This document shows, in pieces, positions 17,836 to 27,131 of a stretch of 64,000 nucleotides of DNA. The notes under the pieces are model-generated. The model made no database searches, was not told the DNA's origin, and saw nothing but the letters and a program-made list of their open reading frames with translations. The stretch comes from Candidatus Mycolicibacterium alkanivorans (GTDB lineage: Bacteria; Actinomycetota; Actinomycetes; Mycobacteriales; Mycobacteriaceae). The stretch's first letter is position 1. Every line of letters starts with the position of its first letter. A program made the translations under genes and the position numbers. The stretch covers positions 2,232,001-2,296,000 of the forward strand of contig NZ_JAIVFL010000001.1 in NCBI RefSeq assembly GCF_022760805.1, written 5' to 3'.

Positions 17836-17903
17836 AACCCCCACGCCCGTTAATAGGGCACTAGCACCTCAAGCTAGCGCGTCTGCCATTCCGCCACTCG
17901 GAC
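17818..17903 (-). tRNA. tRNA-Leu (anticodon GAG)
   Basis: An 86-nt class II tRNA. The 7-bp acceptor stem GTCCGAG/CTCGGAC lies at 17897-17903 and 17819-17825. The anticodon stem CTAGC/GCTAG closes loop TTGAGGT with anticodon GAG. It has a long variable arm (TGCCCTATTAACGGGCG) and T arm GGGGGTTCAAGTCCCCC. The discriminator is A; CCA is not encoded. It decodes CUC. Its 3' end is duplicated at 15009, so it served as an integration site. Confidence 0.95.
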
Positions 17904-17959
17904 TCGGTATGGGCAGCTAAGGCTATCGGATCGACGGCCAGAGCCCCAAACCAGCCGGA

Positions 17960-18667
17960 TCAGGCGGCGGGCAGCCGTCCCGCGATCTGACCGGCGATCG
18001 CCGCCGCGGCCGAAGTCGGGCCGTCCAGGCTGCACGCTTCGACGTCCACCGCCACGTTGCTGTGCACCGTCAGCGCACGCTGGCACGACCACTTCTCCGG
18101 GTTCTCCTGCACCCGCGACACCGCCAGCACGTCGCGGTCGGTGCTGGTCTGACCCACCGACCACACCTGCTCGGGTCCCAGCGGCTGGGGGTAGGTGAGT
18201 TCGCGATTCGAGCAGCCGGCCCACCGTTGCTGCGAGGTGGTGAAGAACTCGGCGGCCGCCTGCGCGGTCGGGAAGAGCACCACCGCCTGCACCGCGTAGT
18301 GCGACCAGGCCGGGGCGGTCGGCGGATCGCGCACCACCTGCCCGTGCACGGCGGTCGAGCCGCTGTCGGCGTAGACGCTCTGCTGCGCGGCACCGGCGAC
18401 GGCCAGGCAGTTGACGTCGGCCAGCCGGCCACTGTCGTTCCACGCCTTGGTCACGTCGGAGGTGACTACCACGTCGTCGCTGGCCAGCGCCGTCCCCACG
18501 TCTGAGGCCGACAGCAGCAGCGTAGGCAGTGCATCGGCGGTGGTCAGAAGGACCCGTTCGGCCGGCATCGCGGTGCCTGCGGTGGTGGCCGCGCAGCCGC
18601 TGACCGCCATGCACAGCAGTGCCGCGAGGGTGGGGAGGCGGCAGGTCACCGGCAAATCAAACCCCAT
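17960..18667 (-). CDS. Lipoprotein with PknH-like extracellular sensor domain
   Basis: 235 residues. The N-terminal lipoprotein signal is VTCRLPTLAALLCMAVSGCA, with the lipobox AVSGC and the modified Cys near residue 25. The mature part has the PknH_C-type sensor pattern: an early LLLSASDVGTAL, CLAVAGAAQQSVYADSG, AVVLFPTAQAAAEFF, a Cys in QRWAGCSN, and C-terminal paired Cys positions WSCQRAL and VEACS. These domains occur at the surface of mycobacterial kinases and of stand-alone lipoproteins. The start at ATG 18667 is chosen; longer upstream frames lack a signal. It is divergent from the M20 peptidase gene. Confidence 0.8.
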   Translation of the reverse strand: MGFDLPVTCRLPTLAALLCMAVSGCAATTAGTAMPAERVLLTTADALPTLLLSASDVGTALASDDVVVTSDVTKAWNDSGRLADVNCLAVAGAAQQSVYADSGSTAVHGQVVRDPPTAPAWSHYAVQAVVLFPTAQAAAEFFTTSQQRWAGCSNRELTYPQPLGPEQVWSVGQTSTDRDVLAVSRVQENPEKWSCQRALTVHSNVAVDVEACSLDGPTSAAAAIAGQIAGRLPAA

Positions 18668-18756
18668 CCCGGCGTGTTGCGCACGTGGTTCAAGAGAAAT
18701 GTGTGGTATTGCCAAGGCGTCGCCCGACCGGTGGCGCGGTGCCAATGGTAGGAAAG

Positions 18757-20088
18757 GTGACTGTGACAGAACCCGTCGACGAGGTGGTCGACCTCGTCAG
18801 CGCACTCATCCGGTTCGACACCTCCAACACCGGCGAACTCGACACCACCAGGGGCGAGGCCGACTGCGCGCGATGGGTGGCCGAGCAGCTCTCCGAGGTC
18901 GGCTACGACGCCGAGTACCTGGAGTCCGGTGCGCCGGGGCGCGGCAACGTCTTCGCCCGCCTTCCCGGCGCCGACCGCAGCCGGGGCGCCCTGCTCATCC
19001 ACGGCCACCTCGACGTGGTCCCGGCCGAACCGGCGGACTGGAGTGTGCATCCCTTCTCAGGCGCCGTGGAGGACGGCTACGTCTGGGGCCGCGGAGCCAT
19101 CGACATGAAGGACATGTGCGGCATGATGATCGCCGTCGCACGCCACTTCAAATGCGCCGGCATCGTCCCGCCCCGCGACCTGGTGTTCGCCTTCGTCGCC
19201 GACGAGGAGGCCGGCGGCAAGTACGGCGCACGCTGGCTGGTGGATAACCGGCCCGATCTGTTCGACGGCGTCACCGAGGCCATCGGCGAGGTGGGCGGTT
19301 TCTCGCTGACGGTCCCGCGCAAGGACGGCGGGGAACGCCGCTTGTATCTGATCGAGACGGCCGAGAAGGGCATGCTGTGGATGCGGCTGAAGGCCCGCGG
19401 CCGGGCCGGGCACGGCTCGATGATCCACGACGACAACGCCGTCACGGCGATCGCCGAAGCCGTCGGCCGGCTGGGCCGCCACCAGTTTCCCCTCGTCGTG
19501 CATCCCGCTGTCGACGAGTTCCTCACCGCTGTCGCCGAGGAGACCGGCTACACCTTCGATCTCGACGGGCCCGATCTGGACGGCGCCATCGCGAAGTTGG
19601 GTCCGATCGCCCGCATCGTGGGTGCGACCCTGCGGGACACGGCCAACCCCACCATGCTCACGGCCGGTTACAAGGCCAACGTCATCCCCGCGACGGCGGA
19701 AGCGGTGATCGACTGCCGGGTGGTCCCGGGGCGTCAGGCCGCTTTCGAGCGCGAGGTCGACGAGATCATCGGCCCCGACATCACCAGGGAGTGGATCACC
19801 GAACTACCCTCCTACGAAACCGAATTCGACGGTGATCTGGTCGAGGCGATGAACGGCGCACTGCTGGCCACCGACCCCGAGGCCCGGACGGTTCCCTATA
19901 TGCTCTCCGCCGGAACTGACGCCAAACACTTTGCCCGCCTTGGCATTCGGTGCTTCGGCTTCATCCCGCTGCGCCTGCCGCCGGAATTGGACTTTGCGGC
20001 GCTGTTCCACGGCGTCGACGAGCGGGTACCCGCCGAAGCGCTGCAGTTCGGCACCCGGGTGCTCGAGCACTTCTTGAGAAACTGCTGA
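18757..20088 (+). CDS. M20/M25/M40 family zinc peptidase (Rv2141c-like)
   Basis: 443-residue cytoplasmic metallopeptidase of the ArgE/DapE group. Zinc ligands are HGHLDVVP (residues about 87-94), GRGAIDMKDM, ADEEAGG (Glu base and ligand) and SAGTDAKHFA, with a C-terminal His in ALFHGVDERV. The lid domain carries GRAGHGSM. The GTG at 18757 matches the start of homologues (MTVTxPxDEVV); ATG 18745 and GTG 18763 are alternatives in the same frame, and AGGAAAGG at 18750-18757 best serves 18763. The substrate is unknown. Confidence 0.87.
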   Translation: MTVTEPVDEVVDLVSALIRFDTSNTGELDTTRGEADCARWVAEQLSEVGYDAEYLESGAPGRGNVFARLPGADRSRGALLIHGHLDVVPAEPADWSVHPFSGAVEDGYVWGRGAIDMKDMCGMMIAVARHFKCAGIVPPRDLVFAFVADEEAGGKYGARWLVDNRPDLFDGVTEAIGEVGGFSLTVPRKDGGERRLYLIETAEKGMLWMRLKARGRAGHGSMIHDDNAVTAIAEAVGRLGRHQFPLVVHPAVDEFLTAVAEETGYTFDLDGPDLDGAIAKLGPIARIVGATLRDTANPTMLTAGYKANVIPATAEAVIDCRVVPGRQAAFEREVDEIIGPDITREWITELPSYETEFDGDLVEAMNGALLATDPEARTVPYMLSAGTDAKHFARLGIRCFGFIPLRLPPELDFAALFHGVDERVPAEALQFGTRVLEHFLRNC

Positions 20089-20112
20089 CCCACACCGAAA
20101 GGATTGCCAGTC

Positions 20113-20643
20113 ATGGCTTTTGACTACAACCCGTACGACTTCCTGCCCAAGCTGCCCGGCTTCACCCTGACGAGCACCGACATCTCCGACGGCAAGCCGC
20201 TGAAGAACGCTCAGGTCAGCGGCATCATGGGCGCCGGCGGCGAGGACGTCTCACCGCAACTGAGCTGGTCGGGGTTCCCGGAGGAGACCCGCAGCTTCGC
20301 CGTCACCGTCTTCGACCCGGATGCCCCGACGGCGTCCGGGTTCTGGCACTGGGCGGTGGCCAACCTGCCGGCCACCGTCACCGAGTTGCCCTCCGGTGTG
20401 GGTGACGGCTCCCTGCTTCCCGGCGATGCCCTGACCCTGGTCAACGACGCCGGTGTGCGCCGCTTCATCGGTGCCGCCCCGCCGGCCGGCCACGGCTACC
20501 ACCGCTACTTCGTCGCCGTGCATGCGCTCAACGTGGAGAAGCTCGAGCTCTCGGAGGACGCCAGCCCGGCCTTCCTCGGCTTCAATCTGTTCCTGAATGC
20601 GACTGCGCGCGCGGTCATCCACGGAACCTACGAACAGAAGTAG
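20113..20643 (+). CDS. YbhB/YbcL-type phosphatidylethanolamine-binding protein (PEBP)
   Basis: 176 residues. PEBP signatures are [39 protein letters not shown] (the DPDxP and HW ligand-pocket motifs) and [19 protein letters not shown] at 20097-20103 supports ATG 20113. It follows the peptidase by 24 bp, so the two probably share a transcript. The M. tuberculosis orthologue Rv2140c has this fold. Ligand and role here are not known. Confidence 0.92.
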   Translation: MAFDYNPYDFLPKLPGFTLTSTDISDGKPLKNAQVSGIMGAGGEDVSPQLSWSGFPEETRSFAVTVFDPDAPTASGFWHWAVANLPATVTELPSGVGDGSLLPGDALTLVNDAGVRRFIGAAPPAGHGYHRYFVAVHALNVEKLELSEDASPAFLGFNLFLNATARAVIHGTYEQK

Positions 20644-20657
20644 TCACCTTCCATCGC

Positions 20658-20715
20658 CGAGCAGACGCAAACGTTCCCGACACGCCGGGCGAATGGGCGC
20701 CTTTGCGTCTGCTCG
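20658..20715. terminator. Long perfect hairpin between convergent genes
   Basis: CGAGCAGACGCAAA (20658-20671) is exactly complementary to TTTGCGTCTGCTCG (20702-20715), a 14-bp stem with a 30-base loop that can itself pair further. Flanking CCTTCC (20648-20653) and GGAAGG extend the pairing imperfectly. Position between the PEBP and pyrD 3' ends fits a bidirectional terminator. I recall the GAGCAGACGCAAA core as common between mycobacterial genes. Confidence 0.75.
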
Positions 20716-20725
20716 CGGAAGGGAA

Positions 20726-21790
20726 CTAGTGCGCCGCCGAGCCGACAGCGTCGCTCAACGACGAGAACCCGTCGGCATGCAGCCGGGCGGCGATACCGTC
20801 GTGAATCTGCTTGGCCCACAAGCCGCCCCCGTAGACGAACCCGGTGTAGCCCTGCAGCAGTGAGGCGCCCGCGGTGATCCGCTCCCACGCGTCGTCGGCG
20901 GTCTCGATCCCGCCCACGCTGACCAACGCCAGCCGTTCGCCGACCCGCGCGCGCAGCCGGCGCAGGATCTCCAGCGAACGCTGCGCCACCGGAGGCCCGG
21001 AGATCCCGCCAGCGCCAAGGTCATCCACGCCAGGGGTGCGGATGCCGGCCCGCGAGATCGTGGTGTTGGTGGCGACGATCCCGGCCAGTCCGAGTTCGAC
21101 GGCCAGATCGGCGACGGCGTCGACGTCGTCGTCCGACAGGTCGGGCGCGATCTTGACCAGCACCGGCGCCGTCGTTTCGCCGAGCACCGCACTGAGGATC
21201 GGGCGCAGCGACTCGACGGCCTGCAGGTCCCGCAGACCGGGGGTGTTCGGGGAGCTGACGTTGACCACCAGGTAGTCGGCCAGCGGGCCGAGCAGCCGTG
21301 CGCTGGAACGGTAGTCCTCAGCCGCCTGCTCGGGCGGGGTGATCTTCGACTTGCCGATGTTGACCCCGATCGGCACGTCGGGGTGGTGTCGGGCGAGCCG
21401 CAGAGCCAGTTGTCCGGCGCCGAGGTTGTTGAAGCCCATTCGGTTCAGCAGGGCCCGGTCATCGGGCAGCCGGAACAGCCGCGGCTGCGGATTGCCCGGC
21501 TGCGGCGCGGCTGTGACCGTGCCGACCTCGGCGTAGCCGAAACCCAGCGGGCCCCAGGTGTCCAGTCCCAGGCCGTCCTTGTCGAAGCCGGCGGCCAGCC
21601 CGAGCGGTCCCGGGAAGCGCACCCCGAACACCGTGCTGGCCAGTGCCGGGTCGTGCGGGGCCAGCCGGCGGCGCAGCTGCTTGCGGGCGGTTTCGGTGGC
21701 GGTTGCGGCGCGCAGCGCGGCGAACACCAGCGTGTGGACACGTTCGGGGGGCACCAGAAAGAGCGCCCGCCGCAGTGCGCCGTACATCAT
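20726..21790 (-). CDS. pyrD: Dihydroorotate dehydrogenase (quinone), class 2
   Basis: 354-residue membrane-associated flavoenzyme that oxidises dihydroorotate to orotate. It has the class 2 N-terminal helix ([16 protein letters not shown]), then [78 protein letters not shown] and [15 protein letters not shown] with [10 protein letters not shown]. Start at the first of two ATG codons (21790 or 21787), overlapping the upstream gene. It is the last gene of the lppL-DUF5703-pyrD operon. Confidence 0.96.
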   Translation of the reverse strand: MMYGALRRALFLVPPERVHTLVFAALRAATATETARKQLRRRLAPHDPALASTVFGVRFPGPLGLAAGFDKDGLGLDTWGPLGFGYAEVGTVTAAPQPGNPQPRLFRLPDDRALLNRMGFNNLGAGQLALRLARHHPDVPIGVNIGKSKITPPEQAAEDYRSSARLLGPLADYLVVNVSSPNTPGLRDLQAVESLRPILSAVLGETTAPVLVKIAPDLSDDDVDAVADLAVELGLAGIVATNTTISRAGIRTPGVDDLGAGGISGPPVAQRSLEILRRLRARVGERLALVSVGGIETADDAWERITAGASLLQGYTGFVYGGGLWAKQIHDGIAARLHADGFSSLSDAVGSAAH

Positions 21791-22041
21791 TGGCCGGGCT
21801 GGTCGACAGTGGGGTTGTAGATTCGAGACTTCTTGCGCCGCAACAACACCCGTCGACTTCCGTCGGTGTACAGCCGGACCCGGGTCAGCTCCCAGCCGCG
21901 GTACTCGGCCTCGATGGACAGCCGAATCGACGCGCTGATGCGGGTCACCTCAGGCGCAAGCCGCAGCGGAATCCACTCGTAGTCGTCGGACAGGTCGACT
22001 TCCCAGCTCGCGGGCATCCGGCCGCGGTGCGCGGTGCTCAT
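21787..22041 (-). CDS. DUF5703 family protein
   Basis: 84 residues, soluble, basic C-terminus. Recognisable core: [51 protein letters not shown]. The start ATG 22041 overlaps the lppL stop and the stop overlaps the pyrD ATG, so all three are translationally coupled. An internal ATG exists nine codons on. The function is unknown; it is conserved beside pyrD in mycobacteria. Confidence 0.8.
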   Translation of the reverse strand: MSTAHRGRMPASWEVDLSDDYEWIPLRLAPEVTRISASIRLSIEAEYRGWELTRVRLYTDGSRRVLLRRKKSRIYNPTVDQPGQ

Positions 22042-23048
22042 CGGCCACCGGCGGCGTTGCGGATGACCTGCACCCCGGCGCCCGACCCCGACACGACGTA
22101 GAGCGTGCCGGACTTGTCGTCGAAGGCCAGCGAGTTCGGCTGCTGCACGGTGGGGTAGCGCACCTTTTCCACGGGGATTCCTGTAGCGAGATCGTAACCA
22201 ATCACCACGTTCGCCGCGGTCTGGGAAACCCACGCGAGTTGCCGCGATCCGGCCAGCCCATAGGGCGCCAGCGGGACCGGGTAGGCCTGCCGCTCGATCA
22301 GCGGGTCCACGCCGAACACCAGAAGCTGTCCGCCGCGGGTGTCGGCCACCAGGACCCGGCCCAGCGGGTCGGCCGCCAAGGTCGTGGCACCCTCACCGGC
22401 CCGCAGGGACTGCCGGGTCTTTCCGGCGCTGTCCAGCGCGGTGACCGACGTCTGCCCACGGTCGAGGACGACGGCGTTGTCGCCCTCGGCGACGATGGCG
22501 TCGACCCGGGCGAAGATCTTGACCTTCTCGGACACCGTGGTGTCGGTGGCCAGCGTGTAGGCGGCGCCGTCGGCGCTCCCGAGCACCAGGTGCCCGTCGG
22601 CCCGCCGGGCGATCGCGGTGAAGTCGGTGCCGGATTCGTCGGTGACCTCCACTCGTCGCGAGGTGCCCGTCGCCAGGTCCACGGTGAAATAGCCGCCCCG
22701 CGTCGACAGGTAGGCCGTACCCTGCCCGTCACCGGCGATCGCGCTCGCCGGGCCGGGCAGCGTGAGCGGCCGCGGCGGCCCGGACGGCCCGACCACGGTC
22801 ACCGTCGCCGCGCCCTTCGGGTCGGCGGCGGGGGTGAAGACCACCAGCGCCGACATGTGCGCGTCGAACAACGCGGCCTGCGGACGGCCTGCCAGCGGCA
22901 GGATCTGACCGGCGGGAGGGGTGCTCACCGGCGGCGATACCGCGGCGGTGGCGGGCTCGATGGTCGGCGGAGGTGCGCTGAACGGGTTTGACGAACACCC
23001 GGTGGCGATCACCACTAGGGCCGCAAACATGCTCGCGTAGCTGCGCAA
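22038..23048 (-). CDS. lppL: Lipoprotein LppL, beta-propeller type
   Basis: About 336 residues. Lipoprotein signal MFAALVVIATGCSS with lipobox IATGC. The mature part is a seven-bladed-propeller-like repeat protein: GQGTAYLSTRGGYFTVDLATG, RADGHLVLGSADGAAYTL, PLGRVLVADTRGGQLLVFGVDPL, YDLATGIPVEKVRYPTVQQP and SGTLYVVSGSGAGVQVI. The start is uncertain: ATG 23030 lacks a basic n-region, TTG 23048 adds an Arg, and TTG 23075 is also possible. First gene of the operon with pyrD. Export to the cell envelope is inferred. Confidence 0.82.
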   Translation of the reverse strand: MRSYASMFAALVVIATGCSSNPFSAPPPTIEPATAAVSPPVSTPPAGQILPLAGRPQAALFDAHMSALVVFTPAADPKGAATVTVVGPSGPPRPLTLPGPASAIAGDGQGTAYLSTRGGYFTVDLATGTSRRVEVTDESGTDFTAIARRADGHLVLGSADGAAYTLATDTTVSEKVKIFARVDAIVAEGDNAVVLDRGQTSVTALDSAGKTRQSLRAGEGATTLAADPLGRVLVADTRGGQLLVFGVDPLIERQAYPVPLAPYGLAGSRQLAWVSQTAANVVIGYDLATGIPVEKVRYPTVQQPNSLAFDDKSGTLYVVSGSGAGVQVIRNAAGGR

Positions 23049-23210
23049 ACCGGCGCTGTTTACAAGCGTTGGCAACGGGTGGCCCCCGGACGTGTTCAAG
23101 ATCGAGCGATGCAGTCGCCCACTGTCGATCACAGATTCTAGGTGTCCGGCGAGGAGACAATCTGCCGCGTATGTCTCCTCCGACCGAATAAGTCGCGTTA
23201 TGGTGACCTC

Positions 23211-23522
23211 ATGACGCTGGCCGCGACCCCAGAATCCGAGGGACAAGAGTTCGCCATCGAGGACATCTCGACCGGTGTGTTCGCCAACGGTTTCGGGCAC
23301 CTCGGCGACGGTCGCAGCTTCTCCTTCCACGTGCACCGGGGCCAGTTGGTGGTCGAGATCTACCACCCACGGCTGACCGGCCCGGTGCCGCACGCCGAGG
23401 ACGTGGTCGCCACGGCGACCCGCAGCATCGGTGATTTCGACGTCGACGACACGCGCAGCCTGATCGCCGTATTGCGCGACGCCGTCGCCACCGCGCAGCC
23501 CGTGCCTCGCCCGGCGCGCTGA
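23211..23522 (+). CDS. Conserved hypothetical protein (Rv2137c-like)
   Basis: 103-residue soluble acidic protein: FAIEDISTGVFANGFGHLGD, RSFSFHVHRGQLVVEIYHPR and a C-terminal TRSIGDFDVDDTRSLIAVLR helix. ATG 23211 is chosen; a longer frame upstream is open but lies in the divergent promoter region. It sits 30 bp upstream of uppP and is conserved there in mycobacteria. No function can be assigned. Confidence 0.72.
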   Translation: MTLAATPESEGQEFAIEDISTGVFANGFGHLGDGRSFSFHVHRGQLVVEIYHPRLTGPVPHAEDVVATATRSIGDFDVDDTRSLIAVLRDAVATAQPVPRPAR

Positions 23523-23552
23523 AACAACAGGTTCATCAAGTACGGTCGGCGC

Positions 23553-24401
23553 GTGGATGTCGCGCCGATGTCGTGGTTGCAAGTTGTCGTCTTGTCGATC
23601 GTGCAAGGGTTGACGGAGTTCCTGCCGGTGTCGTCGTCGAGCCACCTCGCGATCGTGTCCCGGGTCTTCTTCGCCGGTGATGCCGGGGCGTCCTTCACCG
23701 CCGTCTCGCAGTTGGGCACCGAGGCCGCCGTGATCATCTACTTCGCCCGTGACATCGGCCGCATCCTCAAGGCCTGGTTCAACGGGCTGTTCGTCAAGGC
23801 ACACCGGGACAACCTCGACTACCGGCTGGGCTGGTACGTCATCATCGGCACAGTGCCGATCGTCGTGCTCGGTGTGGCGTTCAAAGAGGTGATCCGCGGC
23901 GAGGTTCGCAACCTGTGGGTGATCGCCATCGCGATGCTGGTGTTCTCCGCCGTCATCGCCGCCGCCGAGTACTACGGCAGGCAGACCCGTCATATCGAAC
24001 AGCTGACGTGGCGCGACGGCCTGCTGGTGGGTCTCGCCCAGTGTCTGGCGCTGGTGCCCGGGGTATCCCGTTCCGGATCGACGATCAGCGCCGGTCTGTT
24101 CCTGGGGCTCGACCGCCAGTTGTCGGCGAGATTCGGCTTCCTGCTTGGTATTCCGGCGGTTGTGGCCTCGGGACTGTTCTCGCTGCCCGACGCCTTCCAT
24201 CCGGTGACCGAGGGGATGAGCGCCACCGGCGCGCAACTGCTGGTCTCCGTCGTCATTGCCTTCGTCGTCGGCTTCGCCGCCATCGCCTGGCTGTTGCGGT
24301 TCGTCGCCCACCACGTCATGTACTGGTTCGTGGGGTACCGGGTGGTGCTGGCGCTCGTGGTCATCGCGCTGCTGGGGACGGGAGTCGTGGCCGCGCAATG
24401 A
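23553..24401 (+). CDS. uppP: Undecaprenyl-diphosphatase UppP (BacA)
   Basis: Membrane phosphatase recycling the lipid carrier for peptidoglycan synthesis; also gives bacitracin tolerance. 282 residues with about eight membrane segments. Active-site motifs are [15 protein letters not shown] near residue 18 and [22 protein letters not shown] near residue 170. The first motif has Ser where PVSSSGHL normally has Gly, a mild oddity. GTG 23553 or ATG 23568 could start it. Confidence 0.95.
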   Translation: MDVAPMSWLQVVVLSIVQGLTEFLPVSSSSHLAIVSRVFFAGDAGASFTAVSQLGTEAAVIIYFARDIGRILKAWFNGLFVKAHRDNLDYRLGWYVIIGTVPIVVLGVAFKEVIRGEVRNLWVIAIAMLVFSAVIAAAEYYGRQTRHIEQLTWRDGLLVGLAQCLALVPGVSRSGSTISAGLFLGLDRQLSARFGFLLGIPAVVASGLFSLPDAFHPVTEGMSATGAQLLVSVVIAFVVGFAAIAWLLRFVAHHVMYWFVGYRVVLALVVIALLGTGVVAAQ

Positions 24402-24448
24402 CCGCCGGCGACGATGCAGAGCGACGCGATGAGGAGGAGCGGCGCTAA

Positions 24449-25141
24449 GTGACAGTCATCTTGCTGCGCCACGGCCGCTCGACGTCGAATACGGCGCACA
24501 CCCTGGCTGGGCGCACCGAGGGCGTCGAACTCGACGACAAGGGCCGCGCCCAGGCCGACGCGATCGTCGAGCGGGTCGACGGCCTGCCGATCAAGGCGCT
24601 GGTGCGCTCGCCGCTGCTGCGCTGCCGGCTGACCCTCGAGCCGCTCTCGGCGGCACTTGGCCTCGAGCCCGTGGTAGACGACCGGATTGCCGAGGTGGAC
24701 TACGGCCAGTGGACCGGGCGCGCGCTGAAGGATCTGGTCAAAGAGCCGCTGTGGTCGGTGGTACAGCACCAGCCCAGCGCCGCGGTCTTCCCCGAGGGTG
24801 AGGGTCTAGCCCAGGTGCAGGCCCGGGCGGTGGCAGCGGTCCGCGAGCACGACCGGCGTCTGGCCGAGGAACACGGCGCGGACGCCCTGTGGGTGGCCTG
24901 CACCCACGGCGACATCATCAAGGCCGTCATCGCCGATGCGCTCGGCACGCACCTGGACAGTTTTCAGCGCATCACTGCCGATCCGGCGTCGATGAGTGTG
25001 ATCCGTTACACGCCGATCCGCCCGTTCGTCATCCACGTCAACCACACCGGCGGCCAGCTGGCGTCGGTCCTGAGCGCTCCACCACCCACGGAGAGCACTG
25101 ACACCGGTGACAATGCCGTCGTCGGCGGCTCCATGGACTAG
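24449..25141 (+). CDS. Histidine phosphatase (phosphoglycerate-mutase-like) family protein
   Basis: 230 residues. The catalytic LLRHGRSTSNTAHTLAGR is at residue 5, with RSPLLRCRLT, EVDYGQWTGR and the second His in VACTHGDIIKAVIA. GAGGAGGAG at 24431-24439 supports GTG 24449. The M. tuberculosis orthologue Rv2135c is described as an acid phosphatase. It is followed by the DUF3090/SCO1664 pair in the conserved order. Confidence 0.88.
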   Translation: MTVILLRHGRSTSNTAHTLAGRTEGVELDDKGRAQADAIVERVDGLPIKALVRSPLLRCRLTLEPLSAALGLEPVVDDRIAEVDYGQWTGRALKDLVKEPLWSVVQHQPSAAVFPEGEGLAQVQARAVAAVREHDRRLAEEHGADALWVACTHGDIIKAVIADALGTHLDSFQRITADPASMSVIRYTPIRPFVIHVNHTGGQLASVLSAPPPTESTDTGDNAVVGGSMD

Positions 25142-25211
25142 AACATTTCGGTGTCGCGGCACGCCCCGCCAATTACGGCTGAGCTGCTTGTGCCGGTATT
25201 TTGGAAGTGAC

Positions 25212-25796
25212 ATGCCCCGCGCAATTCACGTCTTCCGCACTCCCGACCGATTTGTGGCCGGGACCGTCGGGCAGCCCGGAAACCGGACGTTCTACTTGCA
25301 GGCCGTGCACGACAGCAGGGTCGTCTCCGTCATCCTGGAAAAACAGCAGGTCGCGGTGTTGGCCGAACGGATCGGCGCCTTGCTGGTGGAGATCAACCGC
25401 CGGTTCGGGACGCCGCTGCCGCCGGAAACCGAGGTCGAGGACCTCAGCCCGCTGATCACCCCCGTCGACGCCGAATTCCGCGTCGGCACCATGGGGCTCG
25501 GTTGGGATTCCGAGGCCCAGACCGTGGTGGTCGAGTTGCTCGCGGTGACCGATACCGAGTTCGACGCGTCGGTGGTGCTCGACGACGCCGAGGAGGGCCC
25601 CGACGCGGTGCGGGTGTTCCTCACCCCGGAGTCGGCGCGGCAGTTCGCCTCCCGCTCGCATCGGGTGATCTCGGCCGGACGCCCACCCTGCCCGCTGTGC
25701 GACGAGCCGCTCGATCCCGAGGGCCACATCTGCGTGCGTACCAACGGATATCGGCGCGGCGCTTTCAGCGGGGCCGAGGACGACCTGGGCTCGTGA
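25212..25796 (+). CDS. DUF3090 family protein
   Basis: 194 residues. Begins MPRAIHVFRTPDRFVAGTVG; a C-terminal zinc-ribbon-like CPLCDEPLDPEGHIC follows GRPP, and the tail reads RTNGYRR. The family has no known biochemical role. Its stop overlaps the start of the next gene (GTGA), and the two families are almost always adjacent in actinobacteria, which implies a joint function. Confidence 0.85.
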   Translation: MPRAIHVFRTPDRFVAGTVGQPGNRTFYLQAVHDSRVVSVILEKQQVAVLAERIGALLVEINRRFGTPLPPETEVEDLSPLITPVDAEFRVGTMGLGWDSEAQTVVVELLAVTDTEFDASVVLDDAEEGPDAVRVFLTPESARQFASRSHRVISAGRPPCPLCDEPLDPEGHICVRTNGYRRGAFSGAEDDLGS

Positions 25797-26611
25797 GCGC
25801 CGCCGACCAATCCCCGGTCCGCGATGTGCTGTCGCGCGGTGAGTTGGAGGTCATCGGGCGAATCCGGTCGGCCAGCAACGCCACCTTCCTCTGCGAGGCG
25901 AGCCGGGACGGCCAGACCGTGCACTGTGTCTACAAGCCGGTGGTGGGGGAGCAGCCGCTGTGGGACTTCCCGGACGGCACGCTGGCCGGCCGCGAGCTCG
26001 GCGCCTATCTGGTGTCGACCGCCTTGGGCTGGAACATCGTGCCGCTCACCATCATTCGCGACGGTCCGGCCGGGCCGGGGATGCTGCAGCTGTGGGTGGA
26101 TCAGCCCGGCGATGACGAACGTGGCGAGCCGACCGGTCCCGGACTGGTCGACCTGCGCGCGCCGGGATCGATTCCGGCAGGCTATCTTTCGGTGCTCAAC
26201 GCCTACGACTACGCCGGCAACGAGGTGACACTGGTGCACGCCGACGATCAGCGGTTGCACCGAATGGCGGTCTTCGACGTGATCGTCAACAACGCCGACC
26301 GCAAGGGCGGCCACATCCTGGCCGGGGTGGACGGCCGGGTGTACGGCGTCGACCACGGGGTGTCGCTGCACGTTCAGGACAAGCTGCGCACGGTGCTGTG
26401 GGGCTGGGCCGGCAAGTCGATCGACGACGAAACCCTCGAAGCGGTGGCCGAACTCGGCGAGGAGCTGGCCGGGCCGTTGGCCGAGCAGTTGTGTGAGCAC
26501 ATCACCGACGCGGAGGTGGCGGCGCTGCGCCGGCGGGTTCGTGCGCTGCTGAACGAGCCGGTGATGCCGGGACCGGACCTGCGCAGGCCATTTCCCTGGC
26601 CCGCGTTCTAG
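25793..26611 (+). CDS. SCO1664-family, PI3/4-kinase-like protein
   Basis: 272 residues. Kinase-like pieces are SNATFLCEA, VHCVYKPVVGEQPLWDFPDGTL (Lys), GRELGAYLVSTALGW, MAVFDVIVNNADRKGGHIL (catalytic D..N) and GVDHGVSLHVQDKLRTVLW (DxG-like). This is the pattern of the small PI3/4K-like family found beside DUF3090. It overlaps the preceding gene by 4 bp. The substrate is unknown. Convergent with the next gene, the stops overlapping by 4 bp. Confidence 0.82.
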   Translation: MSAADQSPVRDVLSRGELEVIGRIRSASNATFLCEASRDGQTVHCVYKPVVGEQPLWDFPDGTLAGRELGAYLVSTALGWNIVPLTIIRDGPAGPGMLQLWVDQPGDDERGEPTGPGLVDLRAPGSIPAGYLSVLNAYDYAGNEVTLVHADDQRLHRMAVFDVIVNNADRKGGHILAGVDGRVYGVDHGVSLHVQDKLRTVLWGWAGKSIDDETLEAVAELGEELAGPLAEQLCEHITDAEVAALRRRVRALLNEPVMPGPDLRRPFPWPAF

Positions 26612-27069
26612 CGCTTCTTCGGTCCACCCGTCTTGTGGTCGGGCTCCCAGTGCAGGACGGCCCCGTCGGCCAGCAGGGACATGTGCAGCAGGCCGTCCTT
26701 GATCAGGAATCCGCGCACGTAGCCCAGTGCGGTGGACACCTGGTTCTCCAGCGACGGCTGCGGGCACGCCATGCGGGTGGTGGCGATCGGGCCGAACGAT
26801 AGGCTTCCGGAGTCCGGCGACGCCGCGCTGGCCTGCCAGGTCGAAGTGCCGCGGTTGCAGTCGATGCGGAACGCGGCGCGGCCGTCGGTGCCGAATTCCA
26901 CGGTGTACCTCGACGGGTCGTCGACGGCGGTGGTGCCCTGCTCGTCGTTCATCGACTCCAGGCTGAGCAGCCGCCAGCTGGTGCCGCCCAGCGGGTGCGG
27001 CGCCGGCGGCGTCGACCCGCAGGCTGCCAGGGCCAGGACGGCGCTGCCGAGGAGCCACAACACGCGCAT
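26608..27069 (-). CDS. META/HslJ-like lipoprotein
   Basis: 153 residues. Signal MRVLWLLGSAVLALAACGS with lipobox LAACG. The mature domain reads LGGTSWRLLSLES, YTVEFGTDGRAAFRIDCNRG and FGPIATTRMACPQPS, which is the META (HslJ) pattern WxLxxI, GCN, TxxxC. The C-terminal VLHWEP is also typical. ATG 27069 is preferred to an upstream TTG. These domains are surface exposed and of unclear function. Confidence 0.8.
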   Translation of the reverse strand: MRVLWLLGSAVLALAACGSTPPAPHPLGGTSWRLLSLESMNDEQGTTAVDDPSRYTVEFGTDGRAAFRIDCNRGTSTWQASAASPDSGSLSFGPIATTRMACPQPSLENQVSTALGYVRGFLIKDGLLHMSLLADGAVLHWEPDHKTGGPKKR

Positions 27070-27131
27070 TCGCTGCAATCTACCCGCGGGGCGGCGGGCG
27101 GTGCTGATCGTGATTCGGCGATACTGGCACG

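Noticed and set aside
22038..24398. Minus-strand frame continuing upstream of lppL for another 1.3 kb
   Set aside because: It runs antisense through uppP and the Rv2137c-like gene; only the lppL part has signal peptide and repeats.
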